DNA of 64,000 nucleotides from Bombus terrestris (taxonomy: Eukaryota; Arthropoda; Insecta; Hymenoptera; Apidae). The stretch is from the NCBI RefSeq assembly GCF_910591885.1, contig NC_063277.1, positions 13,082,001 to 13,146,000 of the forward strand. Direction: 5' to 3'. The notes below the pieces were generated by a model that saw nothing but the letters and a program-made list of their open reading frames with translations, was not told the DNA's origin and did no database searches. Below are positions 23,319 through 33,042 of this stretch, piece by piece. Positions within the stretch are counted from its first letter, which is position 1. Each line of letters starts with the position of its first letter. The position numbers and the translations under genes were made by a program.

Positions 23319-24744
23319 CGTGAGACCCTTCACTGTCGAAATTCAAGGAAGATACCCATAGTTCCGTAATTTCCGGAGATTACCGACGGCGCGGCGCATT
23401 TGTCATTGGCTCCTAATGAGTGGACGGCCTTATGGTACAAGGACAGCCAAAGTGAACTATAAGAAAGTGCCAGCCACGACTAAGGACGCTAATCAGCAGC
23501 CTAAGTCGGCAGCTTCGGGGCATTACGTGGCACGAAAGGCGAGAGAAAGAAATAAACGAGATAGGTAGATAGATAGATAGATAGAGAAAGAGGAATTTGC
23601 GATTGTGGTAAGTAATATCGAAAGAGTAGACGACATAAGTCAATACTTTCACAAGATCATATTTTATTCAGTGCCGTTTGGGAACTTTCGGTGTTAAATC
23701 TGTCGCTTAGATAATTAGTCGTTCGTCACTTTCAAGGCTTCAGCTTTAGACGTTTTACTCAGAAAACGGAAATTATTTTTGCTGCGATTATTTTGTTCCG
23801 TGTGGATATACATTATCGTTCATAAATATCCGGATACTTAACTCAAGTGTTTACATAAATATGTTCTTTTATTTATAATAATAATTAATATTAATGATTA
23901 TTTCTATGGATATTTACTAACCTTGTTTAGATAATTGCGTCAGATATAAAATCCGAGGCCAAAATTCGGTGGAAGAGTTTTATTTCAGATAGATTTTATA
24001 TATTTGCAATAATTTGAAAATGTAGGAAGAGATAATGTAAGGAATTAACTTAAAGGTGGGGAGAATTGAAGAGAAGAACGAGAACATCATATGTTGGTAA
24101 ATATATGATTTATTCCTTAATTATAATATATAATTATTTCATTATTAATAGGATTAATTATAAATACAATTAATTAAAAATATTATTAATAATATAAGTA
24201 AATTATATAATAATACTATATTAGAAATTACATAACCATATTAATTATAAAATATTCTAAGCATATATTCCAATTGATTTACGTCGAAAAAAAATTCAGA
24301 AGAATAATTAATCGTAGTTTCAGTTTTTTGCATCTCCATGTTATTAATAGCAGTCTCTGAATAACCTTTGTACAAGATTTATCAATAACTTCTTCAGAGA
24401 GCTCCTCAGTTCTTATTCTACCGAAACGTTTCATTTTTCCAATCTGATTACAATTAATTTGTCAGGATAATGCAACGAATTTTTACATATAAAAGATATT
24501 ATTTAAATTAAAGGCCTACGCGATCTATATATTAGAGTCCATGTTCGATTCTGCAGATCTATGTAGATGCCAATGTAGATGATGGATATAGATAGATAGC
24601 CAGAAATGCTCTCGACTTTAACCGATAGTGTTTTCATGTTTAAGCTGGAAGAAATTTACAATGAGCGATTAGGACATCGATAATGTCGATAAAATATTGC
24701 TCAGAAAGAGATACGAGTAAATAGGAAAGAGCAAAACTTACCAG
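23319..24744. other. Non-coding stretch with AT-rich island
   Basis: No supportable exon. It includes a TAGA microsatellite (23,566-23,586) and an extremely AT-rich block at about 24,110-24,260 made of TAATTA/ATAATA-type sequence. One ATG-led minus-strand frame near 24,430 lacks a signal peptide. Confidence 0.45.
23566..23586. repeat. (TAGA)n microsatellite
   Basis: About five perfect TAGA units. Confidence 0.85.
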
Positions 24745-25039
24745 TCAAACTTTTTCTTGATATTCTAACATGGCGTGCTTCCTCTACATTTTAGATTTCT
24801 TTCCATCGTCTATTATTCCAGTTATTTATTCGTTTTTTTTAAAGGTATATATATATGTACATATATATATTAATTTCAACAAATATTTTCACCACGGAAC
24901 GCTTGGACCGCAACTCCTCAAGACTGTGCACAAATTTAGGACGTTCACTTTCCGTCGAAGGTATCTTACTTTTTGGCGGACGATAGATAGTCATCGCCGC
25001 GACAAAGATTAAAATTAGTAGCAAACCGAAGAACTTCAT
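24745..25039 (-). CDS. Possible small secreted peptide, 61 aa
   Basis: Exon 1 (24893-25039) encodes a strong signal peptide MKFFGLLLILIFVAAMTIY. A short Pro/Lys/Glu-rich region follows, with a dibasic site RSKR just before the exon end. Joining the donor G|GTGAAA in phase 0 to an acceptor gives exon 2 (24745-24783), which adds RKHAMLEYQEKV and a stop. A perfect donor GTAAGT lies 3 nt after that stop, so another frame through exon 2 (EARHVRISRKSLT) with a further exon is possible. That would need a weak donor in exon 1. A TTAAAAG at 25,081-25,087 could act as the TATA element. The signal-peptide exon is likely real; the 3' end is uncertain. No family recognised. Confidence 0.42.
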
Positions 25040-25694
25040 TCTTGAAAATCTGTCGTGAGCATCGATATTTCGGGGCTGCTCTTTTAAGGGCTGCAGTTGC
25101 TGGCCGTCTAAGGGGAATCCTTTGACTTCATCACAACCCCCGTACCTACTCTGAAATTTTAGGAAAATGGTTAGGGGAAATAAAAGATTAGCAATAATAG
25201 AACAATGGGAGCGATCCCATAAGAAATTCTTGCTTACTAACATTTGAAAGGAATATAATTAAATTAGGGATATTCGGTTTGGAAACTCTATTGTGACCCT
25301 TCCAGTCTCGTTCTCCTTTCAGGTAAAAACAAAAGTTTTAATATTCTTATAAAATTTTTGACGCAGGATCGAAAGAAAAAATCGCGTATATCGGTGATAA
25401 TCCTTTCTTGTCTTCCTGGAATTAAAAAAATGTTAAAAGTAAAAGTAAAGATGACACGGACAATGAAATTCCCAGTATTTTATAATCGAACTAAAGTGGT
25501 CTTTAATCTTGAAGATCGCTTGGTTTGTGTCATTGTTACGGTTGTAGATTCCATGTAGAGATTACGAGGGACACAAATTGTGGCTAAGCAACACGATGGA
25601 CGTGCGGCATATTATAGAAAATAAAGAAATGACTGAACCTCTAATAATAGTCCTTTACGAATACCGTTCAATGCCACTGTCTGTTTCGAACTGA

Positions 25695-25742
25695 CCGTAC
25701 AAATAATCGTATTTACCTGCCCGTACAAATAATCGTATTTAC
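25695..25742. repeat. Tandem 26-bp duplication
   Basis: CCGTACAAATAATCGTATTTAC occurs at 25,695 and again at 25,721 with four bases between. It is a recent-looking tandem duplication in non-coding DNA. Confidence 0.75.
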
Positions 25743-26499
25743 AGGGCCATCGATGTTTCTTTTTAAAAGAGAAATTTCCTCGTCCTTTGTGCGTTTACTA
25801 ACAATTATCGTGTACGCGAATATGATTGTATTTAATGAGGTTCGTTCTAGATAAAAGTATTTAACAAATTTGACCGTCAGTGGTGTATAATTAAAAGGAA
25901 ATTAAAATAACGGTAGATTTCATAATTTCATCGTTGCTAGAAAGTTCATGCATCAATAGCTTCGTAATAAATTAAGTTTATCGAAAAGATGTCGATCGAT
26001 AAAAAAAGAAGAGTCATATTATTTATTAAATTCTCATGACTTATAAAGCAATAGCATATTGCATATTGCATAACAGAATAAAGCAAAGACGTAGAATTGA
26101 CGTTTGCAACTGTGTGATAACACATGATAATAAATGGGAATTTTGCGAAGACGCAAAAATAAATGATACCCGATACAAAAGCGATTGTCAGTAATTACGT
26201 ATAAATTACAAGATTTGCATGTACGGATACCAACAAGAAGAGACAGGTGTATATTTCGATGTATCATTATATTCCTTGTTTTGTTGTTTCGACGTTTTTA
26301 TACAGTTCCATTCGTCCGCTTCTTCCAAATCTCTTATGCAGTATAAAATATACATTTAAATATAAAAAATATGGCATCAAGAAACTTTGAATAAAATTTA
26401 CATTTAAAGTAAAAGATTTGTGTTAGGGCATTCGAATACAAATTTAAATGTAATATTTCGAATTCGATTTAAAGGTAAAAAGTTGGAATACGAGTTAGA

Positions 26500-26518
26500 G
26501 AATTCGAATTCGAATTCG
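26500..26518. repeat. (GAATTC)3 tract
   Basis: Three adjacent GAATTC units in AT-rich non-coding DNA. Confidence 0.7.
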
Positions 26519-27729
26519 AGTTACAGAAACCCATTTTTAGAAATGTACAGAAAATTCTGTTTATTATTTTTTATTCTATGGGACGCAGATTTGAAAATTG
26601 AAAAAATTTGTAGTTGTAACTCGTCGATCATAGGATAAAGAAACAAACAAAAGATATTAGTCGATGCTCACGACCTATGTGAATTTTATCGAATGTTCAA
26701 TATATTTCATATCTCATGTTATATATTTGAATATTCGATAAATTCTTTTGTTCGCTAGAATTCGTAGGAAATCATACTGTCATTCGTCTTGCATATAAAT
26801 TAATATAAAAATTTTCTTTTATTATCAATAGTCATGTTTAGAATGCTACAACGTAAATTCGATATTCGTGTCAATATCGCATACGTACAGATACAGACAG
26901 ACAAAACGCTATCTGTGCTTACAGGCAACCACACTTACAATTAAAATAGTTTCTTACGATACAAAAATAACACCAACGTATAGTGTATATAATGACATAT
27001 TTTCGCAGAGATAACGTTCTATCTGTTTTAAATATCTATTATAACGTTAAAAGGAAGCTAATCGTATGCTGATAAATAGAGTACAATTAGAGTATTATCC
27101 ACATATACGAGAAGATTAAAAAAGGATAGGAGGAAGACACTCTGAAAAGTTTCTAAACCAGCTGATATTACAGTTCGATAGGATGATCAAATCAATGAAC
27201 ACAAGCGTAATATCCGATATTAACGTTAACGGAAAGGATATCGAGAGTTCGATAAAACAGAGTACGCTCTCTATGCTTGGTGTATTGGCAAGAACGGTAT
27301 CACAAATGACAATAAATTTGGTTCTAAACGTTCAACTCGACGAACACCGATGAAACTCTATTCATCTCGATTCACTAGTAAGATCGAAGCGCAATAAAAC
27401 TCGTTGCATAACACACCACGAACAAAATGCAAAATAATTACAATTTCTATTCAATCTCGCTTACAATAGTACGATCTTGCGATTTTAATCGCGGTGTATC
27501 AACGTTCGATGCGTCGAATATAGTCGTTGATCGTTGTATCTTTAACTCTCGACTTATTGGCGTGTTTCAGGTCCTACAAGCTATTATTAATCGCATGTTC
27601 ACGAATCAGAGGAGTATCCTAAAACCTTCAGAGTGGTGACACGGGTTATGGCATCCAATTTCTCCATGGCTAAATAGCTTGAGCAAGCAGTACCATTTAA
27701 TTAACGAGTCGATTCGGACGTTTGGACGA

Positions 27730-30700
27730 TTAGTTGCTGAAGATGAGCATGCTGCTTGTGTCTACGTTGGCGGAAGCGGAGCTAGAGGCGGAACTGCCGC
27801 CGGATCCCGACAAAGCTTTGCTCGACGCCTGTGCATTTGCGCTGGCTCCTCCATTTCCGCTTCCAAAAGCGGTCGACTTGGCGGACGAACTGCTGTTGGC
27901 GGAACCTCCATTGGCGAACGAGCTCGAGTTCGCACTAGAAACTGCGTTTGAGCCTGAAGAAGGGAGATGTAATCATTTAATTAGGACCAAGCCTGATTCG
28001 ATTGCCTTGGCCATAGATGATGCGATCGCTTCGGCACTGGCGGACATGTCTATGAAAGCAACAGCAAATAATGAATGAATTAAGAAGCATGTAAGTAGGG
28101 AAAGTGAGAGGAAGGAGTTGTGGAAATTTCTTGTTTCGTGGAAAATAAAGGTAAGCATGTTTTTAGGTATGAATTGGAATTGATTTCCTGTCAACGTTAT
28201 AATTGAAAAGCTCTTCAATTAAATAAAAAAATAAGGATAAATGTTAAGACAAATATCGATTACAGTTCAAATTTTATGAGGCAGGAAAGACAATGAGATA
28301 AATTTTACTAAATGTACATACCCCCGTGAGCCCCTGAATCGCCTCCTGCAGTGGCGGAAGCCTCAGCCTTTGCACTGGCACTAGCGGAAGCTCCTCCAAA
28401 TCCATCGGCTCCAGATCCACCAAATCCACTTCCAGCGCCTTTGATTGGGCTTCCAAAGCCACCGATTCCACCTGATCCAGTACTTCCAGCATTTGCTACA
28501 GCGTCAGCTTTAGCATTCGCTCCAGCATTTGCGCTAGCGGTTCCAGCAGCGCCATTACCAAAGGCGGATCCAGGCGTTCCATAGATGGGAGCACCTTTAA
28601 TTGGAGCACCAGAACCACCGATTCCACTTCCTGATCCAAGTGCTCCTGCATTTGCTCCAGCATTTGCTCCAGCATTTGCTCCAGCATTTGCTCCAGCATT
28701 TGCACCAGCGGTTCCAGCAGCGCCATTACCAAGGGAAGATCCAGGCGCTCCATAAATAGGGGCACCTTTGGTTGGAGCACCATATCCACCGATTCCACTT
28801 CCAGATCCAAGTGCTCCTGCATTTGCTCCAGCATTTGCACCAGCGGTTCCAGCAGCGCCATTACCAAAGGCAGATCCAGGCGCTCCATAAATAGGGGCAC
28901 CTTTGGTTGGAGCACCATATCCACCGATTCCACTTCCAGATCCAAGTGCTCCTGCATTTGCTCCAGCATTTGCACCAGCGGTTCCAGCAGCGCCATTACC
29001 AAAGGCAGATCCAGGCGCTCCATAAATAGGGGCACCTTTGGTTGGAGCATCATATCCACCGATTCCACTTCCAGATCCAAGTGCTCCTGCATTTGCTCCA
29101 GCATTTGCACCGGCGCTTCCAACAGCGCCATTGCCAAAGGCGGATCCAGGTGTACCATAAATAGGGGCACCTTGGTTTGGAGTACCATAACCATTTCCAC
29201 TGCCTAATGCACCAGCACCAGCACCAGCACCAGCATTAGCTCCAGCATCAGCTTTGCTTATTCCGCTGGATCCAGGGCCGTAAGTTGGTGCAGAGGGTCC
29301 ATAGATAGGAGCATCCTTCGCAGGAATACCGTAGTTACCATTGCCTGCTCCAGAATTTCCAAATGCACTGCCCGATCCACTTGGTACAGTTTCGTAATTT
29401 ATTTGTGGACTAGCAGGAATGACTACAGGAGCCTCTTTAATCGGCTGACCGTATGCTCCACCAATTCCAGCTGCGTTTGCGCCAGCATTGGCATTAGCAA
29501 GCGCTCCAGCATTCGCTCCTGGTCCTGTAGCCGGTACGTAGCCTCCTGGTGTACTGCCCTGACTAGGATATGGTGATTTAATTCCCTGTATATTTCCAGT
29601 TATTGCTCCACTATTATCACCTGCTGGGCCTGCTACAGATACGTAATGTCCAAGTTCATCCTTGTTCAATTCATTAACTTCAGATTTAAGGAAGGGATTT
29701 TGTGCACCGAATTGTCCTTGAGACCCTCCAACTGCGCCAGCATTTGCTGCAGCGTTTGCACCAGCGCTTGCACCAGCGTTTGCGTTAGCATTGGCGCCTG
29801 CATTTGCAAGTCCTTGACCTTGACCATTTGTCAGGAATGGATTGTACGCTCCAATGGGTTTTTGTGCATTGTTTGGATAATAGTTTCCACCCTGAGCTGG
29901 CGCTGTTGCTACTGGATATGCGTTTCCATTGGCGGCGGCGCCTGCATTAGCATTAGCCGCTGCGTTAGCATTTCCTTGAGAAGATCCACTTAAGAAAGGA
30001 TTGTTCGCCCCGATAGAAGCGGTTGGAGCACTTCCTGGATAGTATCCCGATCCTTGAGCAGGGCCTGATGATCCAAGGTAACCACCGTTGAGGCCAGCAC
30101 CAGCACTGGCTATCGCTTTTGCATTAGCGTTTGCGTTTGCAAAACCATTAGCATTTGCGCTTGCAACGGCATTAGCGTTTGCAACGGCATTAGCGTTTGC
30201 AACAGCATTAGCGTTTGCCTTGGCGTTGGCGTTGGATCCTCCATAGCCGGTCAGATAGTCGGGTTGGAAGCCGGTTGGTTGGTTGTAGTTACCCTTTTCA
30301 AATCCACCTGCTGGAAAAAGATAACAATAAGTAAAAAGAAAGGCTAAAAAGTTAGTTGATCTTTCATCACGATGACAATTTACAATACGTGCTACATAAT
30401 AGAAGTGATACGTAGATGTATATTACAATCGTGTTTGTAAACGCATATATCTTTACAAGATATCAGTTGTAGATCAGTATAAAACAGGAAATATTGAGAA
30501 TTAATGAAATTAATAGAAATTTTAAATTCACAGTTATCCCAGGCTGCAACAAATCCTCGTGTTAAATGTTAATCAGAGTAAGACACAAAAGAAACGAAAC
30601 ATCAGCTTCCTGTTGATTAATAACAATTCGCACAAACTTTACGTTAGTACTTATCGATCTGAAGTATGTGCAAAGAAGAAACTCTCTTCAACTCCAGAAT

Positions 30701-32902
30701 AAAGTACAGGTGTGTCAGCGCAGTGCATCAGTGCAGTGCATCAGTGCAGTGCATTATCGTGTCAATTTACACACCGCTCATCGATCACTCTCAGCGGAAC
30801 CACAGTCAGTTAAATCAACAGTGCGACACAAAGTGATTACAATCGACACTCCTCTTCAACGCGAAACTGTGTGTTCTTTAACCGCATGCATGCCACATCA
30901 GCTGTACTGTACACCATCCAACCTCCGTCCGAACGAGCTCACCTTGGCCACGCTGTGGCGTCTCCTCGAGTACGATCACGACGGTTTCGGGTTCTGGACC
31001 AAGTTCGGGACCAGGTCGCGGATACATCGGTCCACCGTATACCGGTTGCTTCATTATTACAACTGGAATCAATGTTTCCCCATTGTTGGGAGGAAGATGA
31101 GGAATCTGTGGAGGCTGTCGAACTGGAGACATCGGATGGACGATCACTTGGGGCCGCCCGTGATTATGATGATGATGATGATGATGATGCATCGGAGGAG
31201 GATATGCAGGAGGCGCATAGACCGGAGGAAGTACGTGAACCCCTCGATTGTATCCCTCGAAACGATATGGAGAACCGATTAATGTTTCAGGAGGTTGTCT
31301 TTGAGGAATGACGAGAGCTTCACTGCCAGAGGCTGCGTTGCTTTGAACATTTCCTGGAGAATTGTAACCAACCGGTGATTCCCTGCCTCGGTTCGATTTC
31401 GAATTGCCATTTACACCTGCATTGTTCTGGGTGGTTTCTGGAGAATAGTAACCCCTCGATGATCCTGTACCGCCGATATAATTTGATTTCGCATTTGCAT
31501 CTGCAATTGCACCAGCATTGCTCCGAAGACCTCCAGGAGAATAGTAACCGCCAGGAGGTCTTGTTCCGCTAATAGAATTTGCCTTTGCATCTGCACTCGC
31601 AATCGCGCCTGCATTAGTTTGAAAACTTCCAGGGGTGTAATATCCACTGAGTGCTCCCCGGCCGTTATTCCAAGTACTTTTAGCATTCGCATTCGTGTTG
31701 GCAGCCGTATCGATTGGGGCGTATTGAGGGGAATAATAGCTGGTCGCTGATGCATCGCTATTAGAGACGGCATTGGCATTCGAATTCGCGTTGGCGTTCG
31801 CGTTCGAGTTTACACCTCCGTTTGTATTAAAGTTCGCATTAGCATTTGCACCGGCGCTCGCAACGGCGTTCGCGCCAGAATTACTGCCGTGATTCGCGTT
31901 CGTAATCGGTTGAAAACCGGAACTACCGTATTCTTGATATTCTGTTGGAACGTAGACATTGCCAGCGGTGTTAGAATTATAATCTGGAGAACCGATGTAA
32001 CCTATGTTCAAAGAAAATTCAGCACTTTTTACGCGATCGAGGAAAATGCTTGACGCGACGTAACAGAAAACAGTGATTTGCTTCTTGTTTACTCTGACAT
32101 AAGAAAATTCTCCGATTACGAAACGTTCACGAGATGATGTTCGATAAGCACGTTAAAGAACGTGTTTCGTATTTAGATCTATCTGCACACTTTCGCAGAT
32201 TACTTTCATATTGAACATTCTCGATCAGTCAGCTATTCCGTTTGAATATTCTTTTGTATTAAATACCTTGAGCGTTAGCAGTTGCACTGGCGTCGGCTTT
32301 CGCAGAGGCTCCCCCGAGGGCCTGAGAATTCGCGTTGGCAGCGGAGTTCGCAACACCATTGCTCTGGGCCGTTGCCGAAGAGATGGCTACACTGTGCGAG
32401 ATTGAAAGTGGTCCTAAGTCCAAGTGGTGATTGTTGCCGAACGAATGGCTCGAAGATTTAGATTCCTTGTGAAACAGACCCAGTGGATCTAACAGCGAGC
32501 CTTTATGGCTCTTTAGCGTATCCAGGAGCATACCTATAAAGAAATATTGATGTTTGTGTCTTAAAAAAAATGATCTATGGAAGATATTTTAATAATTAGA
32601 CATAGTAATTAAATTAAATATTGACAAAGCTTTTTTCGAAATTCCGAGAAAAAAGAAACTCCAAATAAAATTAGAAGACTCGAAGGGTAAAAATAATTGC
32701 ATCGAAAATAATTAGTATCCTTCTATTTATTTCCTAAAATGCTTTTTCACGCAGTTAATTTTTTCATCGCCTCTTTACCACCCTCGACGTTTATCCGGAA
32801 ATACTCGAGTTCTAAATAAGATAAAAACTCACCAGGTCTCGCGGACGAGCTGCCTAGGTATAAGAGTACCAGCACCGGCACAAAACACTTAAGAGATCGC
32901 AT
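27730..32902 (-). CDS. Silk-like / matrix-like Gly-Ala-Asn repeat protein, 1,201 aa
   Basis: Five exons: 32833-32902, 32267-32533, 30943-32001, 28322-30307 and 27730-27953. All four junctions are phase 1, giving 1,201 residues. Exon 1 is a signal peptide (MRSLKCFVPVLVLLYLGSSSA). Exon 2 carries the motif GPLSISHSVAISSATAQ and alternating Ala/Ser/Asn sequence. Exon 3 has Asn/Ala repeats, four to five units of about 33 residues built on GYYSPG and NAGAIADANAK, then a Pro/Tyr-rich part with eight histidines in a row. Exon 4 has three NPFL blocks among Ala/Asn repeats, then 45-residue repeats built on GAPIYGAPGSAFGNG and GANAGANAGALGSG. Exon 5 is Ser/Gly/Asn-rich and ends MLIFSN. All-phase-1 introns let exons be gained or skipped without frameshift. 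It is not one of the coiled-coil bee fibroins. A silk, cuticle or other extracellular fibre role is inference. Confidence 0.85.
27973..28049 (-). other. Alternative last exon of the silk-like gene
   Basis: After a good acceptor (TTTCATAG) a phase-1 frame reads DMSASAEAIASSMAKAIESG and ends LVLIK-stop. The composition matches the rest of the protein. It can follow exon 4 (donor G|GTATGT at 28,322) in the same phase as the last exon at 27,953. Splicing from here into 27,953 would need a GC donor and an intron of only 39 nt, which is unlikely. I therefore read it as a mutually exclusive or read-through 3' end. Confidence 0.45.
28440..29310 (-). repeat. Tandem 135-bp coding repeats
   Basis: Equivalent positions occur at 28,761, 28,896, 29,031 and 29,166, exactly 135 bp (45 residues) apart. 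The next one, at 28,590, is 171 bp from 28,761. The extra 36 bp is exactly three more 12-bp GANA units (five instead of two). Outer copies toward 28,440 and 29,310 are diverged. The reading frame is kept throughout. Confidence 0.9.
30164..30221 (-). repeat. 18-bp coding repeats (AVANAN)
   Basis: About three copies of an 18-bp unit (plus strand GGCATTAGCGTTTGCAAC) encode AVANAN repeats near the start of exon 4 of the silk-like gene. Confidence 0.8.
30721..30755. repeat. 13-bp tandem repeat in intron
   Basis: CAGTGCATCAGTG is repeated about 2.7 times in the intron between exons 3 and 4 of the silk-like gene. Confidence 0.8.
31166..31192 (-). repeat. Trinucleotide tract coding a His8 run
   Basis: An uninterrupted (ATG/CAT)n tract encodes eight histidines followed by NHG, in the Pro/Tyr-rich end of exon 3 of the silk-like gene. 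It is prone to length change by slippage and could bind metal ions. Confidence 0.8.
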
Positions 32903-33034
32903 TTTTCTCGCACTCTGTGATGAAGATACACGAATCCACCAACTTAATCTTGCTCACCGCTACCGCTGCTTCGAATCGATAATCGCCGTGGTCGAAGAGT
33001 CAAGAACGACTGAAGCTGTTGAACGAGACAACAA

Positions 33035-33042
33035 CTTATATA
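33035..33042 (-). promoter_or_regulatory. TATA box and initiator of the silk-like gene
   Basis: TATATAAG on the minus strand is followed about 31 nt downstream by TCAGT, the arthropod initiator core. The predicted start is near 33,011, giving a 5' UTR of about 110 nt before the ATG at 32,902. Confidence 0.7.

Larger units (their letters stand above)
25088..27729. other. Non-coding stretch
   Basis: AT-rich DNA with no supportable exon. It contains a 22-bp direct repeat at 25,695 and 25,721, and GAATTC repeats near 26,500. The right-hand part probably includes the 3' UTR of the silk-like gene, though no nearby AATAAA was found. Confidence 0.45.

Noticed and set aside
23232..23333. Upstream start codons in frame with the 168-aa gene
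   Set aside because: They would place about 35 non-signal residues before the signal peptide and lie at or just below the predicted transcription start.
28496..29200. 234-aa Met/Leu/Gln/Glu-rich open frame
   Set aside because: It is the shifted frame of the 135-bp repeats of the silk-like gene. The Gly/Ala/Asn frame has consistent splice sites and a signal peptide.
28308..30221. Repeat array considered as CRISPR
   Set aside because: The repeats are contiguous, in frame and coding, with no unique spacers. CRISPR arrays are not expected in an insect genome.
31166..31192. His8 run as a cloning-vector tag
   Set aside because: It lies inside a long natural coding exon with mixed flanking sequence and no vector sequence around it.
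30668..31311. Plus-strand open frames opposite exon 3 of the silk-like gene
   Set aside because: They are antisense shadows of the Pro/His-rich coding region and lack features of their own.
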